A stretch of DNA of 64,000 bases from RHKX01 sp041393495 (lineage in GTDB: Bacteria; Actinomycetota; Thermoleophilia; Solirubrobacterales; 70-9), in assembly GCA_041393495.1 (NCBI GenBank), contig JAWKKA010000014.1:44674-108673 (forward strand), given 5' to 3'. Position 1 is the stretch's first letter. Every line of letters starts with the position of its first letter. Under the pieces are notes generated by a model. That model had not been told where the DNA came from and searched no databases. It saw nothing but the letters and a program-made list of their open reading frames with translations. Position numbers and translations under genes: made by a program. Of this stretch, positions 1 through 8,106 are shown piece by piece.

Positions 1-209
1 CCGGCCCGCTCGAGGACCCAGAGCTCGGACGCATCCCCGTAGAGGACCCGGTGCTCGAGCTCCTGCTCGACGGTCAGGTAGCGCTCGCGGTCGGCCTCGA
101 TCAGGGTCACCTCGTGACCCTTGTCGATCAGCTCGCGGGCGAGGTTCCAACCGACCTTGCCGCCGCCGACGACCAGCATGTAATCGCCGGTCTCGGTCCG
201 CTCAGGCAT
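1..209 (-). CDS. TrkA-type NAD-binding (RCK) protein, partial
   Basis: The visible 69 codons are the start of a TrkA-N/RCK Rossmann domain; the rest lies beyond the left edge. A GGGKVG nucleotide-binding turn sits at about residues 15-20, and an acidic residue follows the second strand (LIEADRE), the usual NAD(H) ribose ligand. Such proteins gate or regulate cation transporters. The ATG at 209 overlaps the stop of the preceding TrkA-like gene by 8 bases, so the two are translationally coupled and probably form a pair. Which transporter they serve is not shown; the neighbouring APC permeases are candidates. Confidence 0.85.
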   Translation of the reverse strand, partial: MPERTETGDYMLVVGGGKVGWNLARELIDKGHEVTLIEADRERYLTVEQELEHRVLYGDASELWVLERA

Positions 210-654
210 CGACGCGCTCCGCCCGCTCGGCCGCGACCTCGCGGAGGCTGGTCTCGAGCATCTCGATCGCCGTCCGGGTCGGGCAGACGGTCATCAGGCC
301 CTGGGTCGCATACCACTCGGCCCGGTAGGGGTCGAGGATCCGCGCGACCACCGTCTCGACCCGGAACCGGCGCTGGGCGATCTGGGCGATGACGATGTTC
401 GTGTTGTCGCCGTCGGTCGAGGCGACGAAGACGTCGGCGCGCTCGATGCCCGCGGTCGTGAGCGCATCGATCTCGAGCCCGGTGCCGACCGTGAACTGGC
501 CGCCGGCGTCCTCCCAGGAGGTGTCGAGGCCGAGCTCGAGGCGGGCGTGCGAATCGGGGTCCTCGTCGACGCACGAAACCTCGTGCCCCTCGGCCAGCAT
601 CGCCCGCGCCACGGATGACCCGACGCGCCCACACCCCACGATCAGGATCAGCAT
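202..654 (-). CDS. TrkA-N domain protein
   Basis: A 150-residue protein that is essentially one TrkA-N (RCK-N) Rossmann domain, with GCGRVG at residues 7-12 and the ADVFVAST(D) strand typical of the family. It lacks the TrkA-C domain of full-length TrkA (about 220 residues or more), so it may pair with the next gene, which it overlaps by 8 bases. It starts 10 bases after the stop of an APC permease. Expected role is cytosolic: binding NAD(H) or another nucleotide and regulating an ion or solute transporter. The substrate cannot be read from the sequence. Confidence 0.85.
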   Translation of the reverse strand: MLILIVGCGRVGSSVARAMLAEGHEVSCVDEDPDSHARLELGLDTSWEDAGGQFTVGTGLEIDALTTAGIERADVFVASTDGDNTNIVIAQIAQRRFRVETVVARILDPYRAEWYATQGLMTVCPTRTAIEMLETSLREVAAERAERVDA

Positions 655-663
655 GTCCTGATC

Positions 664-2604
664 TTATTCGCCGGGCGCGGTCAGCAGCACGCGGCAGGGA
701 GCGTTCTTGAGGACGTATTCGCTGACCGGGCCGATCTCCGACGGTCGCGTGCCGCGGACGCCGCCGAGGACCGCGCCGCCGCGGATCCGGGTTGGTGGCT
801 CGCCGCCGACGATGATCGCCTCGACCCCGTGCTCGCGTGCCCGCTCGACGATCGCGGCGCCGACGTCGCGGGCGAGGATGTAGCGGGCGTCGAACTCGAC
901 GCCGGGGTACTCGTCGACGATCTCCCGGGCCCGGGCGAGCATCCGCTCGGCCTTCGCGACCTTGTCGTGGGGGATCGGGCCCTCGAGCGGCACCGTCAAC
1001 GGCAGGTCGATCACGTACAACAGCTCGAGGCGCGGGTTGCTCTGCCCCTCGAGCGGGTTCGACTCGGCGAGTCGGCAGGCGGTCTGGACGATGTCGTCGT
1101 TGAGCCGCTTGGTCCCGATCAGCGGGACGAGGACGCTGTCGAGCTCGACGTCCGGCTCCTGCTTGAGCAGGGCCTGCTCGGGGACCGTGACCCGCCTCGC
1201 CAGCGGCAGGCCCTCGAAGACGCGACGGTAGACCCAGTAGGCGACGAGGCCGAACACCATCCAGCCGCCCCCGACCCAGAGAGCGGCACCGTGCAGGACG
1301 ACGACGGAGACGAACCCGGCCGCCGTCAGGACCAGCCCGGCGACCGCCGGCAGCGGGACCGTCCCGCCACCGACCCGGACGTTGAAGGGGACCCGAAAGG
1401 GCCGCTCGCGGTCCCGCTCCCGAAACCGGAGCCGGATCAGCGACAGGTGGGCGATCGAGATCGCCAGCGTCGCCCCGAGGGCGAACACCGAGGCGAGCAG
1501 CTCGATGTCCCCGGGCAGGACGAGCCCGACCGCGAACGCGGCCGCGATCAGGATCGCGATGTGGGGAGTCGAGCGGCGGCCGCCGAGCTTTCCGAGCCAG
1601 CTCGGGACCTGGCGGTTGGTCGCGAGCACGTAGACGTGCCGGGAGAGCCCGAGCATCGTCACCGTCGCCGCGAAGAACAGGATCAACGGCGCGACGGCGA
1701 CGACCGCCCACTTGAAAACGTTCGCGAGCCAATCCGGCTCGAAGGCTGTGGTTACGCCGAGCACGGGCGCGTCCTCGAAGACGGTTCCGAGCGCCGTGGT
1801 CGGCCCGTCGGGCCCGGCTACCACCGGGAGCGCCATCAGCGCGACGAACGACATTCCCACGTACACGAACGGGACGACGAAGGCCCCGGCGCGCAGGACC
1901 TTGCGCAGGTCCGTGTCCCGCCAGGCGAGGTCGGGAGCGAGGTCGGAGGAGGCCTCGATGCCGGCGACCGCGACCATCGAGATCACGAGCGCCGTCGCGA
2001 GGTTCTCGATGCTCGGCATCCCGAAGGCGTCGAGCGAGTCGGTCAGCGCGCTCGGGTCCCAGACGACGATCGCGCCGACGACGATGAGCAGGAACTGGAG
2101 AGCGAGGTCGGCGCCGGTGACGGCGAGGAGCAGTCCCTGCCTGCGGCTGCCCGTGTAGCCGACGATGTTGATCGCGGCGACGGCGAGGACGACCCCGATC
2201 GCGACGACCTGCTCGGCGGCCCCGGTCGTCAGCTCGGACGAGATCGGGCCGAGGTAGTGCGGCACCGTGATCGCGGCGAGGGCGATGACGATCACGTAGT
2301 CGATCAGGATCGCCCATCCGGCGACGAAGCTGACCACCTCGTTGAACGCGTAGCGGGCGAGGGTGTTCGACCCGCCCCGCTCGCGGAACATCGCGCCCCC
2401 CTCGACGTAGGTCATCATCGTCAGCAGGTAGATCAGCCCGGCGACCGCGAAGACCACCGGGGTCAGCGCGAATGCCTCGTCGGCGACGACGCCGAGCGAG
2501 TAGTAGACCGAGAACGCGACCGCGGAATGGGCCATCGCCCACAGCCACGGCACGCCGAGGAAGCGCCGGCCGACGGGCGGCCGGGCGGCCGGGCGATCAG
2601 CCAT
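664..2604 (-). CDS. APC superfamily permease with C-terminal UspA domain
   Basis: A 646-residue membrane protein. Residues 1 to about 465 are a hydrophobic APC-type transporter core of roughly 12 helices. Residues about 490-645 form a universal-stress-protein domain ending in the glycine-rich nucleotide-binding loop (GGVRGTRPSEIG) and the strand CRVLL. APC permeases move amino acids or polyamines, and a few (KimA) move K+; Usp domains bind ATP or other nucleotides. The gene lies between a small membrane protein upstream and two TrkA-type proteins downstream, with 9-base gaps, so they are one operon. The RCK neighbours make a nucleotide-controlled transporter plausible; the substrate is unknown. 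Confidence 0.85.
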   Translation of the reverse strand: MADRPAARPPVGRRFLGVPWLWAMAHSAVAFSVYYSLGVVADEAFALTPVVFAVAGLIYLLTMMTYVEGGAMFRERGGSNTLARYAFNEVVSFVAGWAILIDYVIVIALAAITVPHYLGPISSELTTGAAEQVVAIGVVLAVAAINIVGYTGSRRQGLLLAVTGADLALQFLLIVVGAIVVWDPSALTDSLDAFGMPSIENLATALVISMVAVAGIEASSDLAPDLAWRDTDLRKVLRAGAFVVPFVYVGMSFVALMALPVVAGPDGPTTALGTVFEDAPVLGVTTAFEPDWLANVFKWAVVAVAPLILFFAATVTMLGLSRHVYVLATNRQVPSWLGKLGGRRSTPHIAILIAAAFAVGLVLPGDIELLASVFALGATLAISIAHLSLIRLRFRERDRERPFRVPFNVRVGGGTVPLPAVAGLVLTAAGFVSVVVLHGAALWVGGGWMVFGLVAYWVYRRVFEGLPLARRVTVPEQALLKQEPDVELDSVLVPLIGTKRLNDDIVQTACRLAESNPLEGQSNPRLELLYVIDLPLTVPLEGPIPHDKVAKAERMLARAREIVDEYPGVEFDARYILARDVGAAIVERAREHGVEAIIVGGEPPTRIRGGAVLGGVRGTRPSEIGPVSEYVLKNAPCRVLLTAPGE

Positions 2605-2613
2605 GGCCGGGCC

Positions 2614-2808
2614 TCAAGCCGGCCGCCGCGTCGCCAGATAGAGCCGGCCCCCGCCGAGCGCCACGAAGACGATCCCGAGCAGGACTCCCACCGATGCCGG
2701 GCCGCCGCCGGCGGCGAGCGTCCGGATCACGATCACCACCCCGAGGACCACGATCGCCGACGAGAGCACTTTCGTTCCGGTCGTTCGGATCGGCTGTCTG
2801 GGCGCCAC
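2614..2808 (-). CDS. small membrane protein preceding APC permease
   Basis: Unknown small protein. I prefer the GTG at 2808 (64 residues); an open frame back to 2904 would overlap the upstream permease gene by about 30 bases and add a charged, low-complexity leader. It has two predicted membrane helices and ends GGGRLYLATRRPA, which resembles the C-terminus GVGRLWLGLRPPR of the small protein at 4835-5035. Both small proteins lie immediately upstream of an APC/UspA permease on the same strand, so they may be accessory subunits. No known family is recognised. Confidence 0.6.
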   Translation of the reverse strand: MAPRQPIRTTGTKVLSSAIVVLGVVIVIRTLAAGGGPASVGVLLGIVFVALGGGRLYLATRRPA

Positions 2809-2872
2809 GGCGGCGATTGTAGTTGCCGCCGACGCCCCTCCGACGGCGCCGTCCGCCTTGGCAGCGCCGGGC

Positions 2873-4777
2873 TCAGACCGCGGCCGCGAGCGGGCTCGGC
2901 TCACCGCCGTTGCCGCCCTCTCCGGTCGGGTTCGCGGCGACGATCACCCGGCACGGCCGGTCGCCGAGCACGCCCTGCAGCGTCTTGCCGTACAGCGGGG
3001 TGCCGTTCCGGTAGGTGAGCTGCATGACGATCGCGACGGCACCGATCTCGGTCGCCTCACCGATGATCGCCTTCGGCGCCTGCCCGGGGCGGACCCGCAT
3101 GACGCGGCCGGTCACGCGACGGCCGCCGATCAGCTTCGCCCGTTCGATCTTCGATTGGGCGATCTCCTCCTGGCGCGGCAGCGACGCGTCGATCGGGAGG
3201 TTGGCGGGGACGTTGATCAGCGACAGCACGTGGATGCCGCGGCGCTTGCGTGCGGCGAGCCGGGCCGCGGTGCCGATCGTCAGCTCCGAGAAGGGGTCGT
3301 CCTCGAACGGCACCAGCACCGACTTGAGCTCGACCTCCTCGACGTCGAGCGGCTCGGGGAGGACGACCTTGACGGTCTCCTTCACGGGCAGGTCGTGGCG
3401 CCGCCGGTAGCCGAGGTAGACGGCCATGCCGAATGCCATCCAGCCGAGCCCGATCGCCATCGTCACCGGGTTCATCGCCATCACGACGATCCAGGCGCCG
3501 AAGGTGCCGATGCCGCCGAAGATCGCCGTCGCCGGCAAGGAGACGCCGGCGACCCGGATCTCCCCCGGCGGCCTCCAGCGGCGCTCGGCCTCGGGGTAGC
3601 GGCGGCGCATCCAGAGGATCGCGGCGTGCGCGATCGTGAACGAGAGCATCGCGCCGAACGAGTACATCGTCGCCAGCAGCTCCTCCTGGCCCGGGAGGAT
3701 CGCGATCGCGGCGACGATCGAGAAGGTGATGATCGCGACGTGGGGCGTGCGGAAGCGGGGATGGACCCGGCGCAGCCGCTCGGGGAGCTGGCGGTGCTGG
3801 CCCATCGAGAACGTCAGCCGGGAGACGCCGATCATCCCGGCGTTGGTGGCGATCACGAGGATCACGGCGGCGAGGACGCCCACGTAGGCGCGCAGCAGGT
3901 CGGTGACTCCGGCGCCGAGGCCGAGGTTCTCGACGATGCCGAGCACCGGATCGCCGGCGTACGTCGTCCCGAGGGTGGTCGTGTAGCCGTCCGGCCCGAG
4001 CGTCACCGGCATCGCCGAGAGCGCGATCATCGGCAGCAGCGCGTAGAGCCCGATCACCGCGAGGATGACGAGCCCGGCGCCGCGCGGGACCGTGCGCTCG
4101 GGCTCGATCGCCTCCTCCGACATGTTCGAGATCGTCTCGATCCCGGTGTAGGCGATCATCCCGAGCCCGATCCCGAGCGCGAAGTCGCCCCAGGAGGGGG
4201 CGACGCCGAGGTGGACGTTGTCGATGAGGACCTCGGGGCTGAAGACGAGGACGAGGCCGACGACGGCGAGCAGCACCTGGGTCGCGATGTCGCCGACCGC
4301 GAGGACCAGGTTGAGTCGCGACGACTCCTGCGTGCCCTTGACGTTGAGCGCGGCCAGCGCCGCGATCAGGACGATCGCGCCGATGATGTCGCCGGGGCTC
4401 TCCCGCAGCGGCTCCCAGAAGACGCCGAGGTAGTGGGGCACGAAGAAGGACGAGATCGCGACCGTGATGATGTAGTTGAGCATCTGGCCCCAGCCGGCGA
4501 CGAAGCTGACCAGCTCGTTGAAGGCCCGCCGCGCGAAGCTGGCCGACCCCCCCGCCTCCGGGTGCATCACGGTGCCTTCGACGTAGGTGGCGGCGGTGCA
4601 GGCGAAGATCAGCCCCGAGATCATGAATGCGATCGGCGTCAGCCCGAGGGCGAACGCGGCGACGACGCCGAGCGCGTAGTAGATCGATGAGCCGACGTTC
4701 CCGTAGGCGGCGCTGAACAGTGGCCCGACTCCATGGACGCGCTGGAGGGACTGATCGCGGGGAACGCGGAGCGCCAT
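2873..4777 (-). CDS. APC superfamily permease with C-terminal UspA domain
   Basis: A 634-residue paralogue of the permease at 664-2604. An APC core of about 12 helices (residues 15-460) carries the same FxYVEG-type segment after helix 2 (AATYVEGTVM). It is followed by a cytosolic UspA-like domain (about 475-620) with the strand CRVIVAA and a weaker glycine loop than its partner. Amino acids are the usual substrates of the family, but the C-terminal nucleotide-binding domain and the downstream TrkA genes suggest regulation by nucleotide or energy state. It is the second gene of the operon, after the small membrane protein at 4835-5035. Confidence 0.85.
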   Translation of the reverse strand: MALRVPRDQSLQRVHGVGPLFSAAYGNVGSSIYYALGVVAAFALGLTPIAFMISGLIFACTAATYVEGTVMHPEAGGSASFARRAFNELVSFVAGWGQMLNYIITVAISSFFVPHYLGVFWEPLRESPGDIIGAIVLIAALAALNVKGTQESSRLNLVLAVGDIATQVLLAVVGLVLVFSPEVLIDNVHLGVAPSWGDFALGIGLGMIAYTGIETISNMSEEAIEPERTVPRGAGLVILAVIGLYALLPMIALSAMPVTLGPDGYTTTLGTTYAGDPVLGIVENLGLGAGVTDLLRAYVGVLAAVILVIATNAGMIGVSRLTFSMGQHRQLPERLRRVHPRFRTPHVAIITFSIVAAIAILPGQEELLATMYSFGAMLSFTIAHAAILWMRRRYPEAERRWRPPGEIRVAGVSLPATAIFGGIGTFGAWIVVMAMNPVTMAIGLGWMAFGMAVYLGYRRRHDLPVKETVKVVLPEPLDVEEVELKSVLVPFEDDPFSELTIGTAARLAARKRRGIHVLSLINVPANLPIDASLPRQEEIAQSKIERAKLIGGRRVTGRVMRVRPGQAPKAIIGEATEIGAVAIVMQLTYRNGTPLYGKTLQGVLGDRPCRVIVAANPTGEGGNGGEPSPLAAAV

Positions 4778-4834
4778 GCGGAGCGCGACTATACGGCCCG
4801 GCAGGGCGCCCGGCCGCCGGCCGGCGGGCCGGCC

Positions 4835-5035
4835 CTATCGGGGCGGTCTCAGCCCGAGCCAGAGGCGGCCGACCCCGAGCAGCAGGAAGAGCACGCAGAT
4901 CGCGAACTCGGGCGACAGCGGCCCGGGCCCGCCAAGCCCGACGACGAGCATCCCGGCGACCGCGAAGACGACCACGACGAGCGCGAAGAAGCTGGTCGCG
5001 ATCTCGTACAGCGTCCGCTCGCGCTTCGGCTCCAC
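4835..5035 (-). CDS. small membrane protein preceding APC permease
   Basis: A 66-residue protein with two membrane helices: an ATSFFALVVVVFAVAGMLVV segment, then AICVLFLLLGVGRLWLGL. The ending LLGVGRLWLGLRPPR resembles that of the small protein at 2614-2808, so the pair look like diverged copies, each ahead of an APC/UspA permease. It starts with ATG, and 57 bases separate its stop from the permease start. Function unknown; an accessory or assembly subunit is an inference from position only. Confidence 0.65.
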   Translation of the reverse strand: MEPKRERTLYEIATSFFALVVVVFAVAGMLVVGLGGPGPLSPEFAICVLFLLLGVGRLWLGLRPPR

Positions 5036-5253
5036 CCGTCGAGGATCGCAGAGCGAGGTGGCGGGGCGGTGGCGCTGGCGGGGCTCCGGAGGTCCGCCAC
5101 CGCGTCGCCGACCGGCCCCTTTCCGCGTCGAGCCGTCGCGGCTCGGCGAGCGTCGGGGCGGGGCCGGCGCCGCCCGGTGCCCGCCCTCGTGCTGGTTGCA
5201 CGGGGCGGGTGCCGGGTGCCGTCAGGCGCGTCCGGTGCCGCCGAACGCGGCGG

Positions 5254-7332
5254 CTAGAAGTGAATGATCGGGATGATCAGGATCGCGACGATGTTGGCGA
5301 CCTTGATCATCGGGTTGATCGCCGGGCCGGCGGTGTCCTTGTAGGGATCGCCGACCGTGTCGCCGGTCACCGACGCGGCGTGGGCCTCCGAGCCCTTGCC
5401 GCCGTAGGCGCCGTCCTCGATCAGCTTCTTGGCGTTGTCCCAGGCGCCGCCACCGGCGGTCATCGACACGGCCATGAAGAAGCCGACGACGATCACCCCG
5501 ATCAGCAAGCCGCCGAGGGCCTCGACGCTCCAGAGACCGACCAGCACCGGGACCACGATCGGGATCAGCGACGGCAGGATCATCTCCCGCTGCGCGGCGG
5601 CGGTGACGATCGCGACGGTTCCGCCGTAGTCGGGCCGCTCGGTGCCCTCCATGATTCCCGGCTGCTCCCGGAACTGCTTGCGCACCTGCTCGACGACCTC
5701 GCCGCCGGCGCGTCCGACGGCCTCGATCGCCAGCGAAGCGAACAGGTAGGTCATCAGGCCGCCGACGAGCAGCCCGATCAGGACCTTCGGCTGGCTGATG
5801 TCGAACGGGATCAGGTCGACCCCTGCCTCGGCCTCGGCCTCGACGCGGAACGCCGCGAAGAGGACGAGCGCCGCGAGCACGGCCGAGCCGATCGCGTAGC
5901 CCTTGGTGACCGCCTTCGTCGTGTTGCCGACCGCGTCGAGCGGGTCGGTGACGTTGCGGACGTCCTCGGGCAGGTCCGCCATCTCGGCGATGCCGCCGGC
6001 GTTGTCGGTGATCGGCCCGAACGCGTCGAGCGCCACGATCAGCCCGGTCAGCGAGAGCTGCGCCATGACCGCGATCGCGATCCCGTAGATCCCGGCGAGC
6101 TCGTTGGCGCCGAAGATCGCCGCCATGATGATGATGGCGGGGATCGCGGTGCCCTGAAAGCCCTTCGCGAGGCCGGCGATGATGTTCGTCGCGTGCCCGG
6201 TCACGGACGCCTTCGCGATCGCCTTGACGGGCGAGAAGCGGGTCGAGGTGTAGTAGTCGGTGACGACGAACAGGCCCGCGGTCACCGCGACGCCGATCAG
6301 CGCGCAGAACCAGAGGTCGGTGACCGAGGCGCCGGCGAGGGTGCTCTCGGGGTCGGCGACGCTGAGCTGCAGCGGGTCCGACATCAGCCAGTCGGTGATC
6401 GGGTAGAAGGCGATCGCCGACAGCACGCCGGAGACGATCAGGCCCTTGTAGAGGGCGCCCTCGACGTTGCCGCTGCTGCTCCGGACCGAGAGGGCGCCGA
6501 TGATCGAGGCGAGGATCGCGACGCCGCCGAGGATCAGCGGGTAGACGGCGACCTCGCGGGCGGCCTCGATGTTGAAGCTGAGGACCCCGAGCAGCATCAC
6601 CGCGACGGCGGTGACGGCGTAGGTCTCGAACAGGTCGGCGGCCATGCCGGCGCAGTCGCCGACGTTGTCGCCGACGTTGTCGGCGATCACAGCCGGGTTG
6701 CGCGGATCGTCCTCGGGGATGCCCGCCTCGACCTTGCCGACGAGGTCGGCGCCGACGTCGGCCGCCTTGGTGAAGATGCCGCCGCCGAGTCGGGCGAAGA
6801 CCGAGATCAGCGAGCCGCCGAACCCGAGGCCGACGAGCGCGTCGATTGCCTCCTTGTCCTCGTCGCCGGTGAGGACGAGGATCCCGAAGTAGCCGGCGAC
6901 GCCGAGGAGGGCGAGACCGACGACGAGCAGGCCCGTCACCGACCCGCCCTTGAACGCGGCGTCGAGCGCCGGCGGGACGCCGCCGCGCGCGGCCTCGGCG
7001 ACGCGGGCGTTCGACCGCACCGAGACGTTCATGCCGATGTAGCCGGCCGCGCCGGAGAGGATGCCGCCGATCACGAAGCCGATGCCCGTCGAGACGCCCT
7101 GGAGGATGATCAGGACGATCGCGAGCACGACCGCGACCAGGCCGATGATCGTGTACTGGCGGTTCAGGTACGCCTTGGCGCCCTCCTGGACGGCGCCGGA
7201 GATCTCCCGCATGCGCTCGTTGCCGGCGGAGAGGCCGAGCAGCCGCTGGGTCACCACCGCTCCATAGATGACCCCGGCAGCCGCACAGATCAGCGCGATC
7301 ACGACGCCGTGGTCGGTCAGGAAGTCAGTCAA
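5254..7332 (-). CDS. hppA: K+-independent H+-translocating membrane pyrophosphatase
   Basis: Integral membrane pump that hydrolyses pyrophosphate and moves H+ outward. About 692 residues and some 16 helices, normal for bacterial HppA. The catalytic DVGADLVGKVE loop is at about residues 191-201 and is followed by the acidic metal-binding DNVGDNVGD. GNTTKAVTKG at about residue 470 has Lys at the position that is Ala in K+-dependent enzymes and Thr three residues later, the two hallmarks of the K+-independent class. I choose TTG at 7332 because a GGAGG lies 9 bases upstream; the in-frame ATG at 7362 has no such site and falls beside the leader terminator. Regulation is probably through that leader. 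Confidence 0.95.
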   Translation of the reverse strand: MTDFLTDHGVVIALICAAAGVIYGAVVTQRLLGLSAGNERMREISGAVQEGAKAYLNRQYTIIGLVAVVLAIVLIILQGVSTGIGFVIGGILSGAAGYIGMNVSVRSNARVAEAARGGVPPALDAAFKGGSVTGLLVVGLALLGVAGYFGILVLTGDEDKEAIDALVGLGFGGSLISVFARLGGGIFTKAADVGADLVGKVEAGIPEDDPRNPAVIADNVGDNVGDCAGMAADLFETYAVTAVAVMLLGVLSFNIEAAREVAVYPLILGGVAILASIIGALSVRSSSGNVEGALYKGLIVSGVLSAIAFYPITDWLMSDPLQLSVADPESTLAGASVTDLWFCALIGVAVTAGLFVVTDYYTSTRFSPVKAIAKASVTGHATNIIAGLAKGFQGTAIPAIIIMAAIFGANELAGIYGIAIAVMAQLSLTGLIVALDAFGPITDNAGGIAEMADLPEDVRNVTDPLDAVGNTTKAVTKGYAIGSAVLAALVLFAAFRVEAEAEAGVDLIPFDISQPKVLIGLLVGGLMTYLFASLAIEAVGRAGGEVVEQVRKQFREQPGIMEGTERPDYGGTVAIVTAAAQREMILPSLIPIVVPVLVGLWSVEALGGLLIGVIVVGFFMAVSMTAGGGAWDNAKKLIEDGAYGGKGSEAHAASVTGDTVGDPYKDTAGPAINPMIKVANIVAILIIPIIHF

Positions 7333-7360
7333 GTTCGAATTCCTCCATCGAGATGGACTC

Positions 7361-7395
7361 AAAAAGAAGCCGTCCCAGCTTCGGGCGGGACGGCT
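7361..7395 (-). terminator. intrinsic terminator/attenuator in the hppA leader
   Basis: Read on the - strand, AGCCGTCCC and GGGACGGCT form a perfect 9-bp stem around a 10-base loop (+ strand 7368-7376 and 7387-7395). A TTCTTTTT tract follows at 7361-7367. This is the clearest Rho-independent terminator shape in the window. It ends about 29 bases before the TTG start of hppA, too close for a full promoter to fit between them, so it looks like a regulated attenuator within the hppA transcript rather than a simple end signal for the gene at 7636. Confidence 0.75.
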
Positions 7396-7635
7396 CCGTG
7401 AAGCCGGGTGAGCATACCCGGAGAGGGCGCGTCAGGGCGGCTCGGATGGGCGCAGGGCGGCTCGGATGGGTATCGATCCGCGAATCATCCCCGGGCGCCT
7501 CGTTGCGCGCCGGGGCGGCGGGAACGGCACCGGATCGGACGAGACGGAGCGACGTGATCGTCATCGCCCAGACAGCCCGGCGCCGGTTGCGGTGAGCGCT
7601 CCGCGGAACACTCGGCGCCCCCAGGCACCGGTCAT
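7396..7635. other. non-coding leader/upstream region of hppA
   Basis: With the terminator, this makes about 300 bases without a supported gene between hppA and the DUF1844-like gene. It contains the 18-bp direct repeat, a second small hairpin next to the terminator (CCGGGT/ACCCGG, + strand about 7404-7421), and on the - strand a TATGCT that could serve as a -10 element at about 7410-7416. No convincing -35 is seen. I could not match the region to a known riboswitch class. Confidence 0.5.
7433..7470. repeat. 18-bp tandem direct repeat in the hppA upstream region
   Basis: CAGGGCGGCTCGGATGGG occurs at 7433-7450 and again, identically, at 7453-7470, a 20-bp period (two helical turns). It lies upstream of the hppA leader terminator. 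Same-face spacing would suit a regulator bound as a tandem pair, but it could be a chance duplication. Confidence 0.6.
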
Positions 7636-8097
7636 CTAGTCCGAGCCGGGCGTCCAGAGCCGCGGCGGCGCCTTGCCGGCAGCCCCCGGGCCCTCCTGCG
7701 CGCCGCCGCCGGCGGCCGTGGAGCCCGCTGCCGTGGAGCCGCCGCCGGGAGGCGCTCCACCGGCGTCCGGCGCCGGGCCGGGCGCGCCGCCGGCGTGCTG
7801 CGCGTAGAGGACCTGAAGCTGCGAGAGGGCGTTGCGGATCTCCCGCTGCGACTCCTCGTCGAGGACGTCGACGAGGCCGCGGACCGCTTCGATCCCGACC
7901 CGGGCCTGCTCGAGGTCGCGCTCGTCCTCTTTGGCGATCCGCCGATAGGAGACGTTGATGATGCTGACGACGCTCTGGGCGACCAGGTCCTGGACGCGGA
8001 CGCGGCGCATCTCGTCCTCCATCTGCCGGAGCATCTGCTCCTGCTCGGGGGTCAACTCCTGCTCGGGCGGCGGGCCCCCTGACTCGCTGTCGGTCAT
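7636..8097 (-). CDS. DUF1844-like protein
   Basis: A 153-residue cytosolic protein. Residues about 15-105 are helical and carry the DUF1844-like pattern (QDLVAQSVVSIINVSYRRI, then DLEQARVGIEAVRGLVDVL). Residues 106-153 are a Gly/Pro/Ala-rich disordered tail. DUF1844 proteins are short, widespread and uncharacterised. The gene starts 9 bases after the GCS2 ligase stop and is the last gene of the long FmdB-to-here operon, before the hppA leader. No catalytic residues are evident. Confidence 0.6.
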   Translation of the reverse strand: MTDSESGGPPPEQELTPEQEQMLRQMEDEMRRVRVQDLVAQSVVSIINVSYRRIAKEDERDLEQARVGIEAVRGLVDVLDEESQREIRNALSQLQVLYAQHAGGAPGPAPDAGGAPPGGGSTAAGSTAAGGGAQEGPGAAGKAPPRLWTPGSD

Positions 8098-8106
8098 GCC
8101 CTGACC

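Noticed and set aside
128..2548. An 806-codon open frame on the - strand overlapping the APC permease
   Set aside because: It is a shifted frame of the same strand with Arg/Gly-rich composition; the 664-2604 frame has clear transmembrane and UspA features.
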